Of a DNA stretch of 64,000 nt, positions 1 to 6,024 are shown one piece after another. Source of the stretch: Bowmanella sp. JS7-9 (lineage in GTDB: Bacteria; Pseudomonadota; Gammaproteobacteria; Enterobacterales; Alteromonadaceae); NCBI RefSeq assembly GCF_004329715.1, contig NZ_JXSY01000015.1:160874-224873 (forward strand), in the 5' to 3' direction. Position numbers and translations under genes: made by a program. Below the pieces are notes generated by a model. The model searched no databases and had not been told where the DNA came from. It saw only the letters and a program-made list of their open reading frames with translations. The first letter of the stretch is position 1. Every line of letters begins with the position of its first letter.

Positions 1-74
1 CACGCTGTGTGCTTTTGGATCAGTCGAGGTCGTCACTGCGACAATATTTTGTCGACGACCCACAGACTTGGGTA

Positions 75-105
75 AGGAAAAATGGCCGGGGCAGATACCC
101 CGACC
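75..105 (-). terminator. Rho-independent terminator of flagellin 1
   Basis: An 8-bp stem (GGCCGGGG 84-91 with CCCCGACC 98-105, one G-U pair in RNA) has a 6-base loop and is followed on the minus strand by ATTTTT. It lies about 165 bases after the flagellin 1 stop codon. Confidence 0.8.
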
Positions 106-108
106 TAA

Positions 109-133
109 TTGCTCAAGTTAGGAGAACGAGCAA
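109..133 (-). promoter_or_regulatory. 3' UTR hairpin with anti-Shine-Dalgarno loop (flagellin 1)
   Basis: TTGCTC (109-114) pairs with GAGCAA (128-133) around a 13-base loop. In the minus-strand RNA the loop reads GUUCUCCUAACUU. It is complementary over 13 bases to the flagellin 2 leader (UCAAGUUAGGAGA, about 2422-2434). It sits three bases before the terminator, in the same arrangement as 2671-2696. The regulatory role is inference. Confidence 0.45.
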
Positions 134-175
134 ATTTGGTTTTAGTCCGACTGGCAGGTTTTGGGATTGCATACT

Positions 176-270
176 GGCCTCTCAACCATTCCTACACTCT
201 CAGTCCTGTTAGTCGGCGTTTTCTCAGGTTGGCCTCTCAGTTCCTACCCTCGAGTATTCCGCTATTAGTC
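176..270. repeat. Two imperfect leader-like repeats, period about 55
   Basis: Two units start with GGCCTCTCA at 176 and 231. Unit 1 contains TCCTACACTCTCAGTCC, close to the flagellin 3 leader complement around 3614-3631. The copies are degenerate. They probably remain from duplication of the flagellin leader region (inference). Confidence 0.4.
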
Positions 271-1107
271 TTAACCACCTAATAACTGCAATGCGGCTTG
301 CGGTCGTTGATTCGCCTGGCTCAGCACAGTCACACTCGCCTGCTGAATAATCTGCCAGCGGGTCAATTCCGCCGTTTCGGCAGCAAAATCCGTATCACGA
401 ATTCGTGAACGTGCAGCCGAGGTATTTTCCGAAATATTGCTTAAATTCCGGATGGTCGACTGGAAGCGATTCTGAATCGCACCCAAATCAGCCCGGGTCG
501 CGTTAATGGTTGAAATCGCACCACTAACGAGTGCCATCGCACGCGAAGCACTGTCTGTTGTCTCAACTGACAAAGTCGACCCCGCAAACAGTCCCGACGT
601 GCCGTACCCGCCAACTCGGGATAAGCCCAGCGCAATCTTCTGTGAGTCTCCGGCATTGGCACCGACTAAGAACTCAGTACCATAGGTACCATCCAGAATA
701 TTTACGCCCCCAAACTGAGTAGTACCTGCAATCCGGCTAATCTCAATTTTCAACGCAGACACTTCTTTTTGCAGTGCCAGGCGGTCCGCCGAGGAGTTAA
801 TCCCATTTTGCGCCTGAATCGCTAATACCCGGATTCGTTGCAATGCGGTGGTAATTTCCTGTAACGCACCTTCTGCAGTCTGTGCCAGTGAAATTCCGTC
901 ATTGGCGTTTCTTACCGCCATATCCAGGCCCATAATCTGGCTGCTTAAACGCTCCGAAATCTGCAGACCGGCCGCGTCATCTTTGGCGCCGTTAATCCGG
1001 AAACCCGATGACAAACGTTCAAACGCGGTGCTTAAATTGTTGTTCGACGTAAACAGTTGACGCTTTGCGTTTAACGACGAGACGTTAGTACTTACATATA
1101 AACTCAT
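271..1107 (-). CDS. Flagellin 1
   Basis: Flagellin of 278 residues, the subunit of the external filament exported by the flagellar type III system. The N-terminal D0/D1 helices (residues 1-140, with NVSSLNAKRQL, RLSSGFRIN and DDAAGLQIS) and the C-terminal D1/D0 helices (about 195-278, with [13 protein letters not shown] and [17 protein letters not shown]) are intact. The variable surface domain between them is very short, about 50 residues. The start follows TAGGAGAGAGTC. It is the promoter-distal member of three tandem flagellin genes and has its own terminator at 75-105. No sigma-28 site was found directly upstream, so its promoter is unclear. Confidence 0.97.
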   Translation of the reverse strand: MSLYVSTNVSSLNAKRQLFTSNNNLSTAFERLSSGFRINGAKDDAAGLQISERLSSQIMGLDMAVRNANDGISLAQTAEGALQEITTALQRIRVLAIQAQNGINSSADRLALQKEVSALKIEISRIAGTTQFGGVNILDGTYGTEFLVGANAGDSQKIALGLSRVGGYGTSGLFAGSTLSVETTDSASRAMALVSGAISTINATRADLGAIQNRFQSTIRNLSNISENTSAARSRIRDTDFAAETAELTRWQIIQQASVTVLSQANQRPQAALQLLGG

Positions 1108-1190
1108 GACTCTCTCCTATCTTCAGCTTCCTGCCCTTATTGCTTTTATTGTCTTGGGCAACTCACTGATAGTTAACAAAAACTAAAACT

Positions 1191-1208
1191 TGGCACGTTG
1201 TGTGCTTT
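1191..1208 (+). promoter_or_regulatory. Sigma-54-like site or GCAC-N5-GTGC inverted repeat
   Basis: TGGCACG-TTGT-GTGCTTT gives the GG-N10-GC spacing of a sigma-54 promoter (GG 1192-1193, GC 1204-1205), but it points right, away from flagellin 1. The same bases form an inverted repeat GCAC-N5-GTGC, so it could instead be an activator site about 85 bases upstream of the flagellin 1 start. A near copy opens the window. Confidence 0.35.
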
Positions 1209-1216
1209 GGTTTACT

Positions 1217-1245
1217 CGCCTGTCAGGTTACTGACGGGTGTTTTT
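1217..1245 (+). other. Hairpin followed by T-run on the plus strand
   Basis: CGCCTGTCAG (1217-1226) can pair along its whole length, with G-U pairs, with CTGACGGGTG (1231-1240) around GTTA, and TTTTT follows. It starts where an RNA from the 1191 site would begin. It may be a leader fold of flagellin 1 or an abortive plus-strand terminator. Confidence 0.35.
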
Positions 1246-1276
1246 GCCGGATGTCGAGCCTGCAAAAAGTTATGCT

Positions 1277-1300
1277 TAAAAAAATTGAGCCCTGCTCAAG
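1277..1300 (-). terminator. Terminator of flagellin 2
   Basis: On the minus strand TTGAGC and GCTCAA pair around a 3-base loop and are followed by seven T (1278-1284 on the plus strand are A). Confidence 0.65.
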
Positions 1301-1301
1301 T

Positions 1302-1371
1302 CGACCAGCGGGTTTGATGGCTAGATACCTCAAACCTCTCACTACCTCCTGGCGTTAAGCCCGCCTGGTCG
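1302..1371 (-). promoter_or_regulatory. 3' UTR structured element A (flagellin 2)
   Basis: CGACCAGCGGG (1302-1312) pairs with CCCGCCTGGTCG (1360-1371), with one bulge. An inner pair GTTTGA/TCAAAC is also present. The enclosed motif CCTCTCACTACCTCCTGGCG (1335-1354) recurs, also inside an inverted repeat, at 2707-2756. Both copies lie between a flagellin stop codon and its terminator. Confidence 0.45.
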
Positions 1372-1471
1372 GCGCTTTTAAGCAAAAAAGGCCCTGTTTT
1401 CGTTGTATGTAGAAGGCGCCCATTTGCTAAAAAGCTGGCTGTCTTTTTGTTTCTTGTTATTCGGTAAAGTC

Positions 1472-1570
1472 TCTATCTTCAGGTCGGTTGCAGCTTGCCC
1501 CCACAATTTGTATACCGACCTTTTTCTAATTCTATCTTCAACTCAGTTGCCAGTGCTTGCCCCCGCATTA
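1472..1570. repeat. Two direct repeats after flagellin 2, period 59
   Basis: Unit 1 (1472-1507) and unit 2 (1531-1570) share TCTATCTTCA near their starts and GCTTGCCCCC near their ends. CTATCTTCAG and a nearby GCCC also occur in the flagellin 1 leader complement at about 1117-1138, so the units look like degenerate leader copies. Confidence 0.5.
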
Positions 1571-1590
1571 CCCGGCAAAAGAGGGATCAT

Positions 1591-2415
1591 TTAGCCTCCC
1601 AATAACTGTAAGGCTGCCTGCGGCCGTTGATTGGCCTGGCCCAGCACCGTGATGCTGGCTTGCTGGATGATCTGCCAGCGAGTTAATTCTGCTGTTTCCT
1701 GCGCAAAGTCTGTATCGCGGATCCGTGATCTTGCTGCGGATACGTTCTCTGAAATATTGCTCAGGTTACGAATGGTTGACTGAAAACGGTTTTGAATCGC
1801 ACCCAATTCCGCCCGGGTGGCATTCACTGCCGAGATAGCGGCAACCACTTGCCCCAATGCACGAGATGCATTGGCGATATTGCTGATATCTACATTAACG
1901 CCCAGCCCAGAGGTGGTGTAACCGTTGGGGCGAGAGATATTAATGCTGATGGTTTGACCCGCATTGGCACCGACCAGGAAGCGAGAGGAAAAATCGCCAG
2001 TCAAAATATACTGACTTCCAAACGTGGTGGTTTGTGCAATTCGGGTGATCTCGGTTTTCAGCGCTGACACTTCTTTTTGCAGAGCCAGACGGTCCGCCGA
2101 GGCGTTGATACCGTTTTGTGCCTGAATAGCCAGTACACGAATCCGCTGCAATGCATTGGTAATTTCCTGCATCGCACCTTCTGCGGTCTGCGCCAGCGAA
2201 ATACCGTCATTGGCATTACGCACCGCCATGTCCAGGCCCAGAATCTGGCTGGTCATGCGCTCGGAAATTTGTAATCCGGCGGCATCATCTTTGGCACTGT
2301 TGATTCGATAGCCTGACGACAGACGCTCGAATGCAACACTCAAATTATTATTGGACGTGAACAGCTGCCGACGCGCATTCAGCGACGACACGTTCGTGCT
2401 AACGAACAGGCTCAT
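1591..2415 (-). CDS. Flagellin 2
   Basis: Flagellin of 274 residues, closely related to flagellin 1. The N-terminal D0/D1 block ([21 protein letters not shown]) and the C-terminal block ([33 protein letters not shown]) are complete, with a short variable middle region. The start is preceded by TTAGGAGAGAAAAA, a strong ribosome binding site. Its leader is complementary over 13 bases to the 3' UTR loop of flagellin 1 and over 11 bases to that of flagellin 3. No canonical sigma-28 site was recognised upstream. A TAAA/CGATA-like arrangement near 2558-2580 has too short a spacer. Confidence 0.97.
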   Translation of the reverse strand: MSLFVSTNVSSLNARRQLFTSNNNLSVAFERLSSGYRINSAKDDAAGLQISERMTSQILGLDMAVRNANDGISLAQTAEGAMQEITNALQRIRVLAIQAQNGINASADRLALQKEVSALKTEITRIAQTTTFGSQYILTGDFSSRFLVGANAGQTISINISRPNGYTTSGLGVNVDISNIANASRALGQVVAAISAVNATRAELGAIQNRFQSTIRNLSNISENVSAARSRIRDTDFAQETAELTRWQIIQQASITVLGQANQRPQAALQLLGG

Positions 2416-2639
2416 TTTTTCTCTCCTAACTTGAATTTTGTTGCCGCCAGACTGTTGTTTTTATTAGCTGTCTTTAGCGGTTGCCGGCCCTGTTATTTTT
2501 ATTGGTAGCTCGGCGGGCGTGCTTATTATTTTTTTTATTGCACTGCCTTTGCGATATGTATCGTGTGAGGAGGAAATTTACTTGAGATAATTTTTTGACA
2601 AATCAATTAAGTGATTGTTTTTTAAGGAATTAAAAACAC

Positions 2640-2667
2640 GAAAAAAGCCGGGGGACAAGCCCCGGCT
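2640..2667 (-). terminator. Terminator of flagellin 3
   Basis: AGCCGGGG (2646-2653) pairs with CCCCGGCT (2660-2667). On the minus strand it is followed by TTTTTTC. Confidence 0.88.
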
Positions 2668-2670
2668 AAT

Positions 2671-2696
2671 CGCTCTTCGTTAGGAGAGAGTGAGCG
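2671..2696 (-). promoter_or_regulatory. 3' UTR hairpin with anti-Shine-Dalgarno loop (flagellin 3)
   Basis: CGCTC (2671-2675) pairs with GAGCG (2692-2696). The 16-base loop reads ACUCUCUCCUAACGAA in the minus-strand RNA. ACUCUCUCCUA is the exact complement of UAGGAGAGAGU in the leaders of flagellins 1 and 3. UCUCUCCUAAC is the exact complement of GUUAGGAGAGA in the flagellin 2 leader. It is three bases from the terminator, as at 109-133. Confidence 0.5.
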
Positions 2697-2706
2697 AAAC
2701 TCTCTA

Positions 2707-2756
2707 CCGTTTGGTCAGATTCCCCTCACTACCTCTGGCGTCAAATGCTCAAACGG
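2707..2756 (-). promoter_or_regulatory. 3' UTR structured element B (flagellin 3)
   Basis: CCGTTTG (2707-2713) and CAAACGG (2750-2756) form a perfect inverted repeat. They enclose CCCCTCACTACCTCTGGCG, the counterpart of the motif at 1335-1354. Confidence 0.45.
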
Positions 2757-2779
2757 AAGGATGAAGAGAAAGTGTCTTA

Positions 2780-3604
2780 TTAACCCAGCAGTGACAACGC
2801 CGCTTGTGGACGCTGGTTCGCCTGGCTCAGTACAGTGATACTGGCCTGTTGAATAATCTGGTTACGGGTCAATTCCGCGGTTTCAGTTGCGAAGTCAGTG
2901 TCACGAATACGTGAACGGGCTGCTGCAACGTTCTCTGAGATATTGCTCAGGTTACGGATAGTAGATTGGAAACGGTTCTGCAGCGCACCGAGGTCAGCAC
3001 GTGCCGCACCAATGGTAGACAGAGCTTTGTCTACTGATGCCAGCGCACCAGAGGCGTCAGAGAAAGTTGAAACTTTCATATCAGCCAGGTTCAGACCAGA
3101 TGTACCGTAGCCGCCTGTGTTTTTCAGGGCGACGTCGATAGTTTGACCACCGTTTGCACCGACCAGGAAGGTAGCTGACAGATCGCCTTTCAGCAGATCC
3201 AGGCCTCCGAACTGGGTGGTTTGGCCGATACGGCTAATCTCTGTTTTCAGTGCAGACACTTCTTTTTGCAGTGCCAGACGGTCAGCAGATGAGTTGATAC
3301 CGTTTTGTGATTGTACCGCCAACTGACGAATACGTTGCAGTGAAGACGAAATCTCGCCCATTGCACCTTCAGCGGTTTGCACCAGTGAAATCGCATCGTT
3401 AGCGTTACGTACCGCTTGATCCAGGCCTTGGACCTGAGAAGTCAAACGATCAGAAATTTGCAGACCTGCCGCATCGTCAGCCGCGCGGTTAATACGGAAA
3501 CCGGACGACAAACGCTCGAACGAGGTATTCAAAGATTGTGATGAATTGAACAGTTGACGTTGTGCGTTTAACGCAGAAACGTTGGTGTTGACAAACATGC
3601 CCAT
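2780..3604 (-). CDS. Flagellin 3 (probable major flagellin)
   Basis: Flagellin of 274 residues from the start at 3604 (MGMFVNTNVSALNAQRQL). This start is chosen because TAGGAGAGAGTCCC precedes it and because it aligns with the other two flagellins; a longer frame up to 3646 is unlikely. Conserved blocks are [21 protein letters not shown] at the N-terminus and [13 protein letters not shown] plus [19 protein letters not shown] at the C-terminus. It is the most divergent of the three and the only one with a clear sigma-28 promoter (3734-3760). It is therefore the best candidate for the main late-class filament subunit. It has its own terminator at 2640-2667. Confidence 0.97.
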   Translation of the reverse strand: MGMFVNTNVSALNAQRQLFNSSQSLNTSFERLSSGFRINRAADDAAGLQISDRLTSQVQGLDQAVRNANDAISLVQTAEGAMGEISSSLQRIRQLAVQSQNGINSSADRLALQKEVSALKTEISRIGQTTQFGGLDLLKGDLSATFLVGANGGQTIDVALKNTGGYGTSGLNLADMKVSTFSDASGALASVDKALSTIGAARADLGALQNRFQSTIRNLSNISENVAAARSRIRDTDFATETAELTRNQIIQQASITVLSQANQRPQAALSLLG

Positions 3605-3733
3605 GGGACTCTCTCCTACACTCTTCAGTCCAGCATTAGCTGGCAATCAGCCTTACGACTGACGGTTTAAACACTACAAAGTGACAACCATTTGCACTGG
3701 CAAACAGATTGTTACTGGCTCTCTCGGTTACAG

Positions 3734-3760
3734 TTATCGACCCTGCCTGAGATCCCTTTA
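3734..3760 (-). promoter_or_regulatory. Sigma-28 promoter of flagellin 3
   Basis: Read on the minus strand: TAAA (3757-3760), 15 bases, then GTCGATAA (3734-3741), against the FliA consensus TAAA-N15-GCCGATAA. It lies 130 bases upstream of the flagellin 3 start. Confidence 0.82.
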
Positions 3761-3863
3761 GAAAAAATTTTGTATAAAATCGCCAAAAAGCCGGTGAAGC
3801 CTTCCACACACATCGCTAAGCTATTGAACAAACATGCAAAAATATCGGTGATAAAAAGCGCAA

Positions 3864-4814
3864 ATGAGTACAAAAAAGCAACTCTGGCGTCTGACTCAGG
3901 ACAACAAGCACAACGCCTTTGGCGACTTAGTGGTATTTGCTGACCAACTCATTTGTTGCTTTCGGCGTGCGTCGGCGCATGTCAGTCCGGATGGCGTGGT
4001 CAGGTTGTTAACGATTAACCCGCAGGGAGCGATTTTACGGGTGGCAACAATTTGCCGGCCAAATATCGATTTGCGTGATCCCAAGCTGAGTGTGATGCCT
4101 GATGGACGATTAATGTTGTTAGTTTACGGTCGTCATTTTGATGCAAACCAAAAACATCTGTATTCACAAAGTTATGTGGCATTTAGCCACGATGGCATCA
4201 GCTTTTCCGCGCTTCGGCCGCTGGCCAAACGTAACTGGTGGTTGTGGCGTTTGCGTTGGGACAAGCAGCAAGCCGGCGGATTTGCTTATAACCGTCGCGC
4301 CGAGCAAGTGGATTTTTATCTGGGTAACCCACTAGGTACGTTCGAATGTGTTGCCCCCGGCGCGCTGTCAAAAAGCCGCCATCAACGTGGCTACCCGAAT
4401 GAGTCAGATCTGTGTTTTGACGGTAAAGGTAATGCTGTTGCCATCGTGCGACGCGACGCGGATAGCGGACGCGCACAACTGGGGCATGCGCGATTCCCTT
4501 ACACAAACTGGCATTGGCAGGATTTGCCGTTTTATATTGGTAGCCCGGTGTTATGCGCCGATGGAGAGCAATTTTTGGTGGCCGGGCGTATTTTCCGCAA
4601 CTTCAAACCCTATCAGGGTATTTTCCGGCTGGATATGAATTCAGGTAAACCCCGCGACGCGCAGCTATTGCCAAGTGGCGGAGACTGCGGTTACCCGGGA
4701 CTGGTTAAATGGCAGGGCTCTTTGTGGCTAAGTTATTACAGCTCTCACGAGTCGGCAGCAAGTGATATCTACTTGTGCCGCCTGAACCCGGATAGCTTAC
4801 AGATAATCGAATAA
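3864..4814 (+). CDS. Sialidase-superfamily beta-propeller protein
   Basis: A 316-residue protein without a signal peptide or membrane segment, so probably cytoplasmic. The layout resembles exo-alpha-sialidase-like proteins: HVSPDG near residue 40, DLRDPKLSVMPDGRLML near 69, an Asp-box-like SHDGISF near 109, GYPNESDL near 175 and a C-terminal LPSGGDCGYPGLVKWQGSLW block. The substrate is unknown. It is the only plus-strand gene inside the flagellin-flgL block, and its last 18 bases overlap the end of flgL on the other strand. Because flagellins are often decorated with nonulosonic acids, a link to filament glycan turnover is possible but is inference. The ribosome binding site is weak. A TATAAA at 3773-3778 could be a -10 element. 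Confidence 0.75.
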   Translation: MSTKKQLWRLTQDNKHNAFGDLVVFADQLICCFRRASAHVSPDGVVRLLTINPQGAILRVATICRPNIDLRDPKLSVMPDGRLMLLVYGRHFDANQKHLYSQSYVAFSHDGISFSALRPLAKRNWWLWRLRWDKQQAGGFAYNRRAEQVDFYLGNPLGTFECVAPGALSKSRHQRGYPNESDLCFDGKGNAVAIVRRDADSGRAQLGHARFPYTNWHWQDLPFYIGSPVLCADGEQFLVAGRIFRNFKPYQGIFRLDMNSGKPRDAQLLPSGGDCGYPGLVKWQGSLWLSYYSSHESAASDIYLCRLNPDSLQIIE

Positions 4815-6017
4815 ACTGAGGTTGGTCACCCGGCCGAATGTTTGCTGGGCAGCCTGCAGTGCGGTTTCCTGCTTGGATAATTCGGAAATGGCCTCAGCGT
4901 AATCCACATCCTCAATTTTACCCCGTGCAGTTTTAAGGGTAATTTCCTGATCCAGATTAGTCTCATACACTGACTCGGCAACATTCAAGCGCCCACCCAC
5001 GGCAGAAATGGTGTTACCGATTTGTTTCTGACCATTATCAATACCGGTCATTACATCGCGGATGGCGTCATCCAGCGCCTGCCCCACCAAATCCGGATCC
5101 TGCAATTTCAGGAAAAAGTCATTCAGGGTCTCTGCCACATTTTTCTTTTGTGGGGTATCGAGCTGGAAGTCTACCGTGTCACCCGGACCGCCATTGAAAT
5201 TAAATTGCAGGCCCTGATAGTTAAACGGCACGGTGGGATCATAATCCAGCGTATCCAGTGTCGCCCCCGTGCCCACATTGGTCACGGTAACCTGATTGCC
5301 AGCACCATTAACGGTAAAACGCAGGTTATTGTTGGCGGCCGTCACCGCATCATAATTATCGCTGAAGAAACGATCGAACTTGGCCTGCTGATCGACAAAC
5401 ACCTTTGCAGATACAGAACCACCGCTAACCGTCGCAGTATGACGCGCCAGCACATTTTCAAAAACCAGTTTACCCGAGTCACCGGCCTGAATCGCCACAT
5501 TGGCTGATATTTGCACCCGGTTAAAGCCTTCATCGCCTTCAAACTGATATTTATTGCCGGTGGCGGCCGGATTGTAACTAAACGCCGGTGAATGGCTCTG
5601 ATGCCCGGCAAAAATATAGTCACCATCGGCATTACGGCTATTCATTAAATCAAACACCTGATCGCGAATTTGCTTAATCTCGAGGCTGATGGCCTCGCGA
5701 TCATCGGCATTCATAATGCCGTTACCGGATTGAATCGCCAGTTGACGGGCACGGTTCAACGCATCTGAGATGCTGCTTAATGCGGTTTCCTGCTGCTCCA
5801 GTGAACTGGTCACCAGATTATTGTTTTTTTGGTACTGGGCCATTTGATCCAGCGTTTCAGTTAGCCGAATCACCTGCGCCACACCGACCGGATCGTCCGA
5901 TGGGGTAATAATGCGCTTACCCGAGGAGAGTTGTTGCTGAATTTTCGACAAATCGCCCTGATTATCCAGAATGCCCTGAATACTGCGGTCATATAACTGA
6001 TTAGTGGAAATTCGCAT
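4797..6017 (-). CDS. flgL: Flagellar hook-filament junction protein FlgL
   Basis: FlgL (HAP3), 406 residues, joins hook-side HAP1 to the filament. The N-terminus MRISTNQLYDRS with QQLSSGKRI and PSDDPVGVAQV is characteristic of the family and flagellin-like. The C-terminus has EDVDYAEAISELSKQETALQAAQQTF. It is longer than the enterobacterial protein (about 317), in line with Vibrio-type FlgL, because of a bigger central domain (about 140-330). It is the last gene of the flgFGHIJKL unit, 7 bases after flgK. There is no terminator at its end. The transcript would run antisense into the sialidase-like gene, with which it overlaps by 18 bases. Confidence 0.96.
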   Translation of the reverse strand: MRISTNQLYDRSIQGILDNQGDLSKIQQQLSSGKRIITPSDDPVGVAQVIRLTETLDQMAQYQKNNNLVTSSLEQQETALSSISDALNRARQLAIQSGNGIMNADDREAISLEIKQIRDQVFDLMNSRNADGDYIFAGHQSHSPAFSYNPAATGNKYQFEGDEGFNRVQISANVAIQAGDSGKLVFENVLARHTATVSGGSVSAKVFVDQQAKFDRFFSDNYDAVTAANNNLRFTVNGAGNQVTVTNVGTGATLDTLDYDPTVPFNYQGLQFNFNGGPGDTVDFQLDTPQKKNVAETLNDFFLKLQDPDLVGQALDDAIRDVMTGIDNGQKQIGNTISAVGGRLNVAESVYETNLDQEITLKTARGKIEDVDYAEAISELSKQETALQAAQQTFGRVTNLSLFDYL

Positions 6018-6024
6018 AATTCAC

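Larger units (their letters stand above)
1..270. other. Spacer downstream of flagellin 1, no gene
   Basis: This stretch has no convincing gene. It holds an inverted repeat (GGTCGTC about 25-31 with GACGACC about 54-60), the flagellin 1 terminator (75-105), a loop hairpin (109-133) and two imperfect leader-like repeats beginning at 176 and 231. The first 20 bases resemble the block at 1194-1215 upstream of flagellin 1. This suggests that another minus-strand gene with the same upstream region starts just left of the window (inference). Confidence 0.5.
1108..1590. other. Structured spacer between flagellins 1 and 2
   Basis: This 483-base spacer has no credible gene. It contains the flagellin 1 leader, a sigma-54-like block on the plus strand (1191-1208), a hairpin (1217-1240), the flagellin 2 terminator (1277-1300), a long inverted repeat (1302-1371) and two direct repeats (1472-1507 and 1531-1570). 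A short plus-strand frame at 1403-1594 has no family features and was not called. Confidence 0.5.
2416..2779. other. Spacer between flagellins 2 and 3
   Basis: This 364-base spacer has no gene. It holds the flagellin 2 leader, an AT-rich stretch (about 2520-2640), the flagellin 3 terminator (2640-2667), the loop hairpin (2671-2696) and structured element B (2707-2756). Confidence 0.5.

Noticed and set aside
9..212. Plus-strand frame of 67 codons at the left edge
   Set aside because: It runs through the flagellin terminator, a loop hairpin and a leader-like repeat, with no ribosome binding site or family features.
3692..3943. Plus-strand frame of 83 codons before the sialidase-like gene
   Set aside because: It overlaps the sigma-28 promoter and the start of the better supported gene, and has no recognisable features.
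5022..5507. Plus-strand frame of 161 codons inside flgL
   Set aside because: Antisense shadow of a well conserved gene.
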